Source: Serratia sp. AKBS12 (GTDB lineage: Bacteria > Pseudomonadota > Gammaproteobacteria > Enterobacterales > Enterobacteriaceae). From it: a DNA stretch of 64,000 nt. The translations under genes and the position numbers were made by a program. Below the pieces are notes generated by a model, which had not been told where the DNA came from, did no database searches, and saw only the letters and a list, made by a program, of their open reading frames with translations. Below, piece by piece: positions 9,966 to 18,154 of the stretch. Each line of letters starts with the position of its first letter. Positions within the stretch are counted from its first letter, which is position 1. The DNA lies in NCBI RefSeq assembly GCF_024793895.1, contig NZ_JANUSB010000015.1, positions 806,001 through 870,000 on the forward strand, in the 5' to 3' direction.

Positions 9966-12149
9966 ATGAACAATCATGCATTGCCAGCGGCGCTGGCCGA
10001 TCGCGATGAAAACCTCGACTGGGAGCGGTTGATCGGCCCGCTGTGGGACAATCGTTGGCGCATTATGCTGGTCACCGGCCTGGTCGCGGCGTTGGGCATC
10101 GGCTATGCACTGCTGGCAACGCCGGTGTATCAGGCCACCACCTTGATCCAGGTAGATCAGCCGAGCAGCGGTGCATCGTTGTTGCAGGCGACGCTGGAAA
10201 GTTCCATTGGCCAGAATTCCGCCATCCAGGATGAGGTGGCGCTGGTCAACTCGCGCCAGGTGCTGGGGAAAACGGTCGACGACCAGCGACTGACGGTGCG
10301 CATCAGCGCCGACTATTTCCCGCTGCTGGGCAAGGGGATCGCCCGTTTGCGTGGTGCAACCGTTCCCAGCCTAACCCTCGCCGAACTGGCGGTGCCAGAC
10401 GTGATGTTGGGGGAGACGCTGACGCTCAGCGTGCTGGAAAACCGGCGGGTCAGCCTGCGCCATGGACAGCACACCGTGCTGGTGGGGGCTAGCGACCAAC
10501 CGCTGAGCCAGGGAGCATGGCGCCTGCAAATCGATGCGCTGAACGCCCCGGCTGGCACCAGCTTCACCGTCAGCAAGGTGGCGCGGCAGCAGGCGATCGA
10601 CGATTTGCGCGACAGCCTGAACATTGCGCTGGCCGGCAAGGACAGCGGCATCATGACCTTTCGGCTGGAAAGCGAGGATCCCCAACGTGCCCAGCGCGTA
10701 TTGCGCAGTATCAGCGAAAACTACCAGCAACAGAACGTCGATCGCAAAACCGAAGAGGCGCAGCGAATGCTGGCGTTTCTTGCAGAGCAATTGCCGCAGA
10801 CCCAGGCGGCGTTGACCAATGCCGAAAACCAGCTCAACCGGTTTCGTCAGCAAAACGACTCGGTGGATCTGTCGCTCGAGGCCAAATCGGTGTTGGATAC
10901 GCAGGTACAACTGGAGGCACAGCTCAACGAACTGACGTTTAAAGAGTCGGAAATTTCCAAGTTATATACCCGAGCTCACCCGGCGTATCGCGCGCTACTG
11001 GAAAAGCGCGCCACCCTGGAGGAGGAGAGGGCGCGGTTGGGCAAGCAGGTGCAGGCGCTGCCGAAAACCCAGCAGGAAATCTTGCGTCTGACCCGTGACG
11101 TGCAGGTGGATCAGCAGGTTTATATTCAACTGATGAATAAACAGCAGGAACTGAGCATCAGCAAGGCCGGCACGGTGGGCAACATTCGTATTATCGACCC
11201 AGCGGAAACCGGGTTGAAACCGGTAAAACCGCAAAAAATGCTGATCGTTATCCTGGCGGTACTGATGGGCGGGCTGCTGTCTTGTTCCGTGGTGCTGTTG
11301 CGTGCTGCCTTCCATCGTGGCGTCAATAATACCGATGCGCTGGAAAGACGCGGCATCAGCGTTTACGCCACGGTGCCGCTGTCGCCATGGCAGATCAAGC
11401 GCAACCGCGGGCAGCGGCAGCTATTGGCGAAACCCGCTGCGGCGCGGCTGCCGATCCTGGCGCAGGCACGGCCGGAGGATCTGTCGGTTGAAGCGATCCG
11501 CAGTCTGCGAACCAGTCTGCATTTCGCCATGATGGAGGCCAAGAACAACGTTCTGATGATATCCGGCGCCAGTCCGGCCAGTGGCAAGAGCTTCACCAGT
11601 TCCAATCTGGCGGTAGTGATAGCGCAGGCCGGACAGCGTGTGCTGCTGATCGATGCCGATATGCGCAAGGGCTTTTTGCATCGCTGGTTGAGCGACAGTC
11701 CGTATCAGGGGTTATCGGATATGCTGGCTGGCAAGATAACGCCGGCGCAGACGGTGAAATCGACCGACATTGCCAACCTGGACTTCGTGCCGCGCGGCCA
11801 GGTGCCGCCCAACCCTTCCGAGTTATTGATGCACCCGCGTTTTGCCGATTTCCTGCACTGGGCTGGGCCGCGCTATGACCTGATATTGATCGATACGCCG
11901 CCGGTACTGGCGGTAACCGATGCGGCGATCGTCGGCCATCATGCAGGAACTGCGCTGATGGTGGTGCGTTTTGAGGTCAACACCGTCAAGCAAATCGAAA
12001 CCAGCCTGCGTCGATTTGAACAAAACGGCGTGTCGATCAAAGGCGTAATTCTCAACGGCGTGGTGAAGAAAACCGCCGACGTCGCCGGTTATTACGCATT
12101 TGCCTACCCGAGCCACCAGGACGATGCGGCAACGGCGACGGGTAACTGA
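9966..12149 (+). CDS. wzc: Wzc-like polysaccharide co-polymerase and BY-type tyrosine kinase
   Basis: The 727-residue product, close to Wzc of E. coli (720), has an N-terminal Wzz segment with TM1 (about residues 33-55). A long periplasmic coiled-coil region follows, then a GNVR-type region before TM2 (MLIVILAVLMGGLLSCSVVLL). The cytoplasmic kinase has Walker A SPASGKSFTSSN, Walker A' VLLIDADMRKG and Walker B DLILIDTPPVL. The tail has only a few tyrosines (GYYAFAYPSH), fewer than the cluster in E. coli Wzc. It should control chain length and export in a Wzy-dependent pathway through phosphorylation cycles. The usual partners Wza (outer-membrane channel) and Wzb (phosphatase) are not in this cluster and must be supplied from elsewhere or replaced. 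Confidence 0.92.
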   Translation: MNNHALPAALADRDENLDWERLIGPLWDNRWRIMLVTGLVAALGIGYALLATPVYQATTLIQVDQPSSGASLLQATLESSIGQNSAIQDEVALVNSRQVLGKTVDDQRLTVRISADYFPLLGKGIARLRGATVPSLTLAELAVPDVMLGETLTLSVLENRRVSLRHGQHTVLVGASDQPLSQGAWRLQIDALNAPAGTSFTVSKVARQQAIDDLRDSLNIALAGKDSGIMTFRLESEDPQRAQRVLRSISENYQQQNVDRKTEEAQRMLAFLAEQLPQTQAALTNAENQLNRFRQQNDSVDLSLEAKSVLDTQVQLEAQLNELTFKESEISKLYTRAHPAYRALLEKRATLEEERARLGKQVQALPKTQQEILRLTRDVQVDQQVYIQLMNKQQELSISKAGTVGNIRIIDPAETGLKPVKPQKMLIVILAVLMGGLLSCSVVLLRAAFHRGVNNTDALERRGISVYATVPLSPWQIKRNRGQRQLLAKPAAARLPILAQARPEDLSVEAIRSLRTSLHFAMMEAKNNVLMISGASPASGKSFTSSNLAVVIAQAGQRVLLIDADMRKGFLHRWLSDSPYQGLSDMLAGKITPAQTVKSTDIANLDFVPRGQVPPNPSELLMHPRFADFLHWAGPRYDLILIDTPPVLAVTDAAIVGHHAGTALMVVRFEVNTVKQIETSLRRFEQNGVSIKGVILNGVVKKTADVAGYYAFAYPSHQDDAATATGN

Positions 12150-12152
12150 GTG

Positions 12153-13451
12153 ATGAAAACCATTGTAGTCAACGCGCTGTGGCTGATGCTGGAACGCGTG
12201 TCGCTGAGCCTGTCGGGGATTTTCGTCTCGATATACGTGGCGCGCTATCTGGGGCCGGCGCAGTTTGGCACGCTGAATTACCTGTTGGCGACTATCGCTA
12301 TCGTGGTGCCGGTGGCGCAGCTTGGTGCAGACAGCGTGGTCTTCAATCGTCTTGCGCGTCGGCAGGCCAGTGGCATACGGCTAATGATGGCGTCGCGGCG
12401 ATTACGTCGGCGGGTGTTTCTGCTGGTGGCGTTGCCGCTGTTGGTCTGGGGGCAGTTCGGCCAGCCGCCGGCACAACGGTTGATGACGCTGCTATTGCTG
12501 ACGAGCGCCTATTTTTCGGTGCAGGACGTGTACAAGATTTACTACGACGCGCGGCTGCAATCGAAGCGCAACACGCTGATCAATAATCTGGCGCTGCTGC
12601 TGTCGATCGGCATGCGGCTGGCGCTGGTGAGCGCAGCGCTGCCGCTGGCGTGGTTTGCCTTGCCGTATATCGTCAGCAGCGCATTGCCGTATGGCGTACG
12701 CCGTCTGCTGTTTCACCGTGAACTGCGTCAGTTACCGCGCGTGGCGTTGCGACCATCGCGTCGCTATGACCGTTATCTGTTGCGGGTCGGCATGCCGTTG
12801 GCGCTCGCCAGCCTGTCGATCGTGATCTATACCCGCATCGATCAGATCATGCTAGGTGCGCTGATTGGCGAACAGGCGGTGGGCTGGTACAGCGCTGCGA
12901 CCACGCTGAGCCAGGGATGGCTATTTGTGCCGTTGGCGCTGATCACCTCGCTGATGCCGGGCATCGTCGGCTGCCGCAGGCTGGCGGAACAGGAATATCG
13001 CATTCGCCTGCTGTACCTGGCGGTGCTGGCCATGGCGCTGCCGGTGCTGCTGTGGCTGTACCTGTTTGCGACACCGCTGATTGATTGGCTGTATGGCGCG
13101 GCGTTTCAACCCGCGGCTACCGTGCTTGGCCTGTGTGGCCTGACCTCGCTGTTTTCGGTACTGGGCACGGTGTCGTACCGCAGCATGGTGCTGTTTGCCG
13201 GCTATCGCTTCATCGCAATAAAAATGCCGTTGGTGGCGTTGGCCAACGTGGCGATGAACCTGTTGCTGATACCTCGCTTCGGGCTGGTTGGCGCCGCAGT
13301 GTCGACGCTGTTGGCCGAATTCTTCTCATTCTTTGTCTTGAACCGTTTTTTCCGTGGCGGAAAAATTACCCGTTTGCAACTCGGCTGCTTCCAGGCGGCG
13401 CCACGGTTTATCAGCACGCTAAGGAGACAGCATGTTAAACGCCCTGATTAA
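12153..13451 (+). CDS. Wzx-type polysaccharide repeat-unit flippase
   Basis: The 432-residue hydrophobic protein belongs to the polysaccharide transporter/MATE-like family, with about 12-14 membrane spans. The N-terminus (ERVSLSLSGIFVSIYVARYLGPAQFGTLNYL) is the usual entry motif of Wzx flippases. It would move undecaprenyl-linked repeat units to the periplasmic face of the inner membrane. The ATG follows the wzc stop by three bases, and an in-frame GTG at 12150 abuts it directly, which suggests translational coupling. Its 3' end overlaps the next gene by 20 bases. Confidence 0.88.
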   Translation: MKTIVVNALWLMLERVSLSLSGIFVSIYVARYLGPAQFGTLNYLLATIAIVVPVAQLGADSVVFNRLARRQASGIRLMMASRRLRRRVFLLVALPLLVWGQFGQPPAQRLMTLLLLTSAYFSVQDVYKIYYDARLQSKRNTLINNLALLLSIGMRLALVSAALPLAWFALPYIVSSALPYGVRRLLFHRELRQLPRVALRPSRRYDRYLLRVGMPLALASLSIVIYTRIDQIMLGALIGEQAVGWYSAATTLSQGWLFVPLALITSLMPGIVGCRRLAEQEYRIRLLYLAVLAMALPVLLWLYLFATPLIDWLYGAAFQPAATVLGLCGLTSLFSVLGTVSYRSMVLFAGYRFIAIKMPLVALANVAMNLLLIPRFGLVGAAVSTLLAEFFSFFVLNRFFRGGKITRLQLGCFQAAPRFISTLRRQHVKRPD

Positions 13452-14280
13452 GGGAATTTCCCGCCGTTTGCCGGATGCATGGCATCATAAAATAAAATAT
13501 GTCATGTATTTCAAAAGGTTGCCTAGCCTTGCCCACCCGCGCGGTTTCAGCGAAAAGATCATGCGGCGCAAGGTATATCCACGCAGCATCTACAGCACGC
13601 TGTCGGACAAGTACAAGGTGCGCGAGTTCATTGCCGGTCTGTGGGGAGAGGACTACCTGATAGAGTTGTATGCCGAGGGGCGTGAACTGAGCTATGGCAT
13701 GTTCCAGCGGCTGCCGCAGGCGTTTGTTCTCAAGGCCAATCACGGCAGCGGCTATAACCGACTGGTGTTTGACAAGCAACGGGTCAGCTACGCCGAACTG
13801 TACGATTTGTCCCGCCGTTGGTTGCGCAGCAACTTTTATCAACAAAGCCGCGAAAGGCACTATCAGGAGATCGAACCGCGCATCATGGTGGAGCGGCTGT
13901 TGCTGGATAACGGCGAGGTACCGAACGATCTCAAGTTTCACTGTTTCAACCGCGATGGCGAAATACGCATATTCATTCAGGTGGATTATCAGCGCTTTGG
14001 CCAGCACCGGCGTGACCTGTTCGATGAACGCTGGAACCGCACCGAAATCCGCATTTGTCTGCCCAATGCCGAGCAGCCTGCGCCACGGCCGAGCCGGCTC
14101 GATGACATGCTACGCCTGGCCCGGCTTACCGCGCAGCAGTTTTCCTACCTGCGGGTGGATATGTATCAGGTTGGCGAGCGGGTGTACTTCGGCGAGTTGA
14201 CGTTTACCCCGGGTGCCGGACTTAGCCGGCTGATGCCAAAAAATATCGAGCAGGAATGGGGCAGTTATTTCACCGAGTGA
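13432..14280 (+). CDS. TupA-like ATP-grasp family protein of polysaccharide clusters
   Basis: The 282-residue protein matches the ATPgrasp_TupA type found in capsule and teichuronopeptide gene sets. Visible strings are KIKYVMYFKRLPSLAHP and GFSEKI at the N-terminus, FVLKANHGSGYN (nucleotide-binding loop), VPNDLKFHCFNRDGEI, RVDMYQ and the metal-site GELTFTPGAGL. ATP-grasp enzymes join a carboxylate to an amine or similar nucleophile. A possible role is adding an amino acid or another amide-linked group to a uronic acid in the repeat unit, but some annotations call the family glycosyltransferases. It is cytoplasmic, with no membrane span. It starts inside the 3' end of the flippase gene, so expression is coupled. 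Confidence 0.72.
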   Translation: MLNALIKGISRRLPDAWHHKIKYVMYFKRLPSLAHPRGFSEKIMRRKVYPRSIYSTLSDKYKVREFIAGLWGEDYLIELYAEGRELSYGMFQRLPQAFVLKANHGSGYNRLVFDKQRVSYAELYDLSRRWLRSNFYQQSRERHYQEIEPRIMVERLLLDNGEVPNDLKFHCFNRDGEIRIFIQVDYQRFGQHRRDLFDERWNRTEIRICLPNAEQPAPRPSRLDDMLRLARLTAQQFSYLRVDMYQVGERVYFGELTFTPGAGLSRLMPKNIEQEWGSYFTE

Positions 14281-14285
14281 AGCCG

Positions 14286-15437
14286 ATGCACAAGTCAATT
14301 TCCGCCGCACAGCGGCAATGCGCCGACCGGGCAGGGGGATCGCAACGGGTTATCGACCAGACGGTAATGTTGACCTTTTTGCTGATCTTCTTTTGCAAAA
14401 CCTTTTTAACCTCCGGTGCGTTTGATAAGGCGCCGATCGCTCAGGCGGTGAGCCTGCTGAACGGCATCATGCTGCTGTACGTCGGCTATGCGTTCACCGT
14501 CGCCACGCGCCGGGAACGGGGCCTGCTGGGCGGTTTTATACTGCTTTTCATCCTGAATCTGGCAACCGGACATGGGGATTACCTGTTCGGCGTGGTGTTC
14601 AGCATTACCTTTCTGATCCTGTCACGTGTCGATCTGCCACGCGCCGGAGCAATTTTTGTCATCGCCTACCTCGGCAGCGCGGCGCTGGTGGCGTTGCCAT
14701 ATCTGTTATACACCGACAGCTCCGTTTACCTGGACGAACGCTACGGCAATCGCCTGACGCTGGGATTTGATAATCCCAATACGCTGGCGTATTACCTGTT
14801 CGCGCTGTTGGCGATGCTGTTATGCCTGCTGGATCGCGCTGCGCTCAGCCGTGGCATCAAGAACCTGGCCGCCTTGTTGCTGGCGCTGTTGCTGTTGCCG
14901 ATCCTGATGTACTCCTATTCGCGCACCTATTTGCTGCTGGCGCTGTTGCTGGTGGTGCTGTTCTGGCTGGCGCCGCTGTGGCGCCTGGCGCCTGGCCGCA
15001 AGTTCTGCAGCGTATTGCTGTTGACGCTGTTGCTGATCCAGTTTGCCAGCGTACTGCGCTGGGGAGCCAACCCGGCGCTGGATGCGCTGCTTAATCAGGC
15101 CTTGACCGGGCGCATCTGGTTTTCCTGGCAGATGTTCCAGGCGTTAGGGCTGCCCAATCCGCTATTTGGCCAGAATATTGACGCCTACAAGCCGGTCGAT
15201 TTCTTCTATTTTGCACTGTTTTATTCCGCTGGTGCTCTCGCCTCGCTGTGGTTGCTGTGGGTTTACTGCCGTCTGCTGGGCAGTTTGGCTTTTCTAAGCC
15301 GTTTTATGCGCTGGGTGGTCGCAGTGTTTTTATTGACCACCTTTACTGAAACCTATTTTTTGGTCCCGGTATTCAATATTTCCCTGTTGCTGTTGTACCG
15401 GGCGAAAAAAGATTCCCCTCCCTTAACGTTGAGGTAA
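14286..15437 (+). CDS. Wzy-like O-antigen/exopolysaccharide polymerase
   Basis: The 383-residue protein has about ten or eleven hydrophobic segments and a larger loop (LYTDSSVYLDERYGNRLTLG, then FDNPNTLAYYLF) characteristic of the Wzy_C/O-antigen ligase superfamily. That loop motif, followed by SYSRTYLLLALLLV, is common in Wzy polymerases. It should polymerise flipped repeat units in the periplasm. Sequence alone cannot fully separate it from a WaaL ligase, but the presence of a flippase and Wzc in the same operon favours polymerase. The ATG at 14286 lies six bases after the preceding stop. Confidence 0.8.
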   Translation: MHKSISAAQRQCADRAGGSQRVIDQTVMLTFLLIFFCKTFLTSGAFDKAPIAQAVSLLNGIMLLYVGYAFTVATRRERGLLGGFILLFILNLATGHGDYLFGVVFSITFLILSRVDLPRAGAIFVIAYLGSAALVALPYLLYTDSSVYLDERYGNRLTLGFDNPNTLAYYLFALLAMLLCLLDRAALSRGIKNLAALLLALLLLPILMYSYSRTYLLLALLLVVLFWLAPLWRLAPGRKFCSVLLLTLLLIQFASVLRWGANPALDALLNQALTGRIWFSWQMFQALGLPNPLFGQNIDAYKPVDFFYFALFYSAGALASLWLLWVYCRLLGSLAFLSRFMRWVVAVFLLTTFTETYFLVPVFNISLLLLYRAKKDSPPLTLR

Positions 15438-15440
15438 GAA

Positions 15441-16346
15441 ATGGACTTCTCAATTGTTATTCCCATCTATAACAGCGCCGGTTATTTACCGACCACGCTG
15501 ACACGGATTTTCAACGCCTGCCAGGGGTTCGATTACCAGATCGTATTGGTGGATGACTGCTCGGATGCCGAAGATATCGCGCAGGTGCGGCAACTGGCGG
15601 CGGCCAACAGTCAGGTGATGCTGCACGAAAAGACGCAAAAAAGTAATGCCGCGGTTTCGCGCAATCTGGGGGTGCAACTGGCGCAGGCCGAGGTGGTGTT
15701 TTTCCTCGACTCGGATGATTATTTCACCACCAATTATATTATCCGCCGCCTCAAGCGCCACGAGGATGTCAGCATCGACATCATTTTTGGCAACTATGCC
15801 GAAGTGCGCGGCGAGTCGATACGCGACTACGCCTACCAGTATAAAAGCGGTTCGGCCGGAGAGGACTTTCTGTTTCTGGAGATGGGCGATATCCGTTCGT
15901 CGACCATCAGCATGCGCATACACGGCGACCGCCGTTTCCCGTTTCCGGAGTTCCTTTATAAACACCAGGACTGGGGATTTCTGGTCAACGCCACCAACCT
16001 CGGCGCCAATGTGGTGCACGATGCCGGCAGCGGGGTATTTCTGAATGTCGGGCGCAGCGGACGCATGACCGGCACGTTGAACCTGGACGCCAGCGACCGT
16101 TTTATCGATACCTTTTTACGCCCCAGCGATCGCCACATCAGCGGCTTTGCCTGCAAGCACCTGCTGGCGTCACTGTACAGCGAAAATCAGCAGGCGTTCA
16201 CCTATTACTCATCGCGTATCGTGCGCCATACCCTGAGCGGCAAATTCAAGATGATAAAACTGTATGGCGACTGGCTGGCGCGGCTGGGGCTGTTCCCGAT
16301 CGGCGGTCGACTGTTGCGCAACGCGCGTAATGGCTTCAGGAGGTGA
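15441..16346 (+). CDS. family 2 glycosyltransferase
   Basis: The 301-residue GT-A fold enzyme starts with FSIVIPIYNSAGYLPTTL. The nucleotide-binding acidic motif is LVDDCSDAED, a conserved strand reads NAAVSRNLGVQLAQAEVVFF, and the metal-binding DxD appears as LDSDDYF. It would transfer one sugar onto the undecaprenyl-linked repeat unit at the cytoplasmic face. Donor and linkage are unknown. It begins three bases after the polymerase stop and ends one base before the next gene. Confidence 0.87.
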   Translation: MDFSIVIPIYNSAGYLPTTLTRIFNACQGFDYQIVLVDDCSDAEDIAQVRQLAAANSQVMLHEKTQKSNAAVSRNLGVQLAQAEVVFFLDSDDYFTTNYIIRRLKRHEDVSIDIIFGNYAEVRGESIRDYAYQYKSGSAGEDFLFLEMGDIRSSTISMRIHGDRRFPFPEFLYKHQDWGFLVNATNLGANVVHDAGSGVFLNVGRSGRMTGTLNLDASDRFIDTFLRPSDRHISGFACKHLLASLYSENQQAFTYYSSRIVRHTLSGKFKMIKLYGDWLARLGLFPIGGRLLRNARNGFRR

Positions 16347-16347
16347 T

Positions 16348-17403
16348 ATGCCGCAGCGAAACATTGCCATAGTGATTGAAAACATGGCGGGCAAGGGGGG
16401 CACTGAACGGGTCGCCAGCGGGCTGGCCAATGCGCTGGCACAGCAGACCGGGCAGCGGGTGACGCTGTTTTCCCTCAGCGGCGATCGCGCCTTTTTTCCG
16501 TTGGAGGATGCGGTATCGCTGCGCTTTATGGCCGGTCGCACGCCACTCTGGCCGTGGCGGCTGGCCTGGACGCTGCGGCGCGGGCGCTTTGACGTCATCA
16601 TCGTTGTTTCCATGGGCCGTCTGTCGGCGATTAGCGTGCCGTACCTGCGTCTGCTGTGCCCGCACAGCCGGTTGGTGTTGAGCGAACACGTCAGTTTCCA
16701 CCAATACCCCTGGCCGATGAAGTGGCTGAAGTTGCTGGTTTACCGCCTGAGCGACCAGGTGGTTTTCCTTACCCGGCAAGATCGCGACGCTATCGCCCGG
16801 CGCATCGGCGGCGCCAAATGTCAGGTGATCGAGAACGTGTCGCCGTTTGCGACACAGCCGCCAGATTTCGCACAGCGAGGCAAGGTGGCGTTGGCGATGG
16901 GCCGGCTCAGCCCGCAGAAGGGCTTCGATCGGCTGATTGACATTTGGTACAGCGTGGCGCAGCAGGCACCGGACTGGCAGTTGCTGATTGTCGGCGACGG
17001 GCCGGATCGCGCCGCGCTGCAACGGCAGATTATCGAAAGCGGCCTGCAACGACAGGTGCATCTGCTGCCGGCAACCCTGGATGTGGCTGCGTATTACCGC
17101 CGCGCCAGCCTGGCGCTGATGACCTCGCGCTACGAAGGTCTGCCAATGGTATTGATTGAATCGATGAGTTTCGGGCTGCCGCTGGTGGCCTATGACTGTC
17201 CGACCGGGCCGGCGCAGCTGATCGAGCCTGACGTCAACGGCTACCTGGTGCCGGAGGGCGATCGGCAACAGTTTTGCCAACGCGTGCTGACGCTGATCGA
17301 CGATGAAACACTGCGCCGGCGGTTTTCTGCCGCGTCACTGGCCAAGGCGCCGCGTTTTGCGCCAGAACGTATTTATCCCCAATGGCAGCACATCATTACG
17401 TGA
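16348..17403 (+). CDS. family 4 glycosyltransferase
   Basis: The 351-residue GT-B fold enzyme has the N-terminal glycine-rich acceptor motif NMAGKGGTERVASGLANAL. The C-terminal donor-binding domain has ALAMGRLSPQKGFDRLI, LLIVGDGPDRAAL and the E-x7-E element in SRYEGLPMVLIESMSFG, followed by DCPTGPAQLI. This architecture is typical of retaining GT4 transferases of the GalNAc/glucosyl/mannosyl type; the sugar is not predictable here. A strong AGGAGGTG Shine-Dalgarno (16338-16345) lies inside the end of the previous gene, so the ATG at 16348 is well supported. Confidence 0.9.
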   Translation: MPQRNIAIVIENMAGKGGTERVASGLANALAQQTGQRVTLFSLSGDRAFFPLEDAVSLRFMAGRTPLWPWRLAWTLRRGRFDVIIVVSMGRLSAISVPYLRLLCPHSRLVLSEHVSFHQYPWPMKWLKLLVYRLSDQVVFLTRQDRDAIARRIGGAKCQVIENVSPFATQPPDFAQRGKVALAMGRLSPQKGFDRLIDIWYSVAQQAPDWQLLIVGDGPDRAALQRQIIESGLQRQVHLLPATLDVAAYYRRASLALMTSRYEGLPMVLIESMSFGLPLVAYDCPTGPAQLIEPDVNGYLVPEGDRQQFCQRVLTLIDDETLRRRFSAASLAKAPRFAPERIYPQWQHIIT

Positions 17404-17410
17404 GGAAAAC

Positions 17411-18154
17411 ATGGAAAAAGTGTCAATCATCATGCCGGCCTATAATGCTGCGGCCTCGATCAATGCGTCGATACTCGGCGTGCTCAACCAGCGCTTTGAC
17501 GATTATCACCTGTACGTGATTGATGATGCCTCTACCGACAACACCGCCGAGATGGTCAAACCGTATATTCACGATCGGTTGACCTATATTCGCAATCGGC
17601 AGAACTACGGAGTCGCGGAGACGCGTAATATTGGCATAGAGGCGGCGCGCGGCGATTATCTGGCCTTTTGCGACAGTGATGATGTCTGGCACGGCAGCAA
17701 ACTGGCGCGTCAGGTTGAAATACTGCAATCCGAGCGTTATGACGTGGTGTGTTCGCATTATTACACCTTTGAAAACGATCCGCAGTGCGTCAAGAATTAT
17801 CGCGGCGCAGAAGAGATCATCGGCTATCAGGATATGTTGAAGAGCAACTGGATCGGCAATCTGACCGGTATTTATAACCAGCGCCGCACCGGCAAGGTGT
17901 ATCAGCAAAACCTGGGGCATGAAGACTATTTGATGTGGCTGGCGATTCTGCGCAAGGCGCGCAACAGCCTGGCTTATTGCATTCCCGAACCGCTGGCGTT
18001 TTATCGGCTTTCCAGCCAGTCGCTGTCAGGCAATAAAATCAGGGCGGCGGACTGGCAGTGGAAAATCTATCGCCACCATCTGGGTCTGTCGTATCAAAAA
18101 TCCTGCCTGCTGTTCTTTGCCTATCTGTTCAATGCAGCGATGAAAAGACAATGA
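17411..18154 (+). CDS. family 2 glycosyltransferase
   Basis: The 247-residue GT-A enzyme has VSIIMPAYNAAASINASI at the start, YVIDDASTDNTAEMV, NYGVAETRNIGIEAARGDYL and the DxD-type FCDSDDVWHGSKL. A later GHEDYLMWLAIL fits the ED catalytic base of GT2 enzymes. It is similar in general pattern to WfgS/WbbS-type transferases of O-antigen clusters. It follows the GT4 gene by seven bases with GAGGAAAAC as ribosome-binding site. Its stop overlaps the next start (ATGA). Confidence 0.88.
   Translation: MEKVSIIMPAYNAAASINASILGVLNQRFDDYHLYVIDDASTDNTAEMVKPYIHDRLTYIRNRQNYGVAETRNIGIEAARGDYLAFCDSDDVWHGSKLARQVEILQSERYDVVCSHYYTFENDPQCVKNYRGAEEIIGYQDMLKSNWIGNLTGIYNQRRTGKVYQQNLGHEDYLMWLAILRKARNSLAYCIPEPLAFYRLSSQSLSGNKIRAADWQWKIYRHHLGLSYQKSCLLFFAYLFNAAMKRQ

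Noticed and set aside
16336..17280. Open frame antisense to the GT4 glycosyltransferase gene
   Set aside because: Covers a gene with clear GT4 motifs on the plus strand; the product is His/Gln/Arg rich and unrecognisable.
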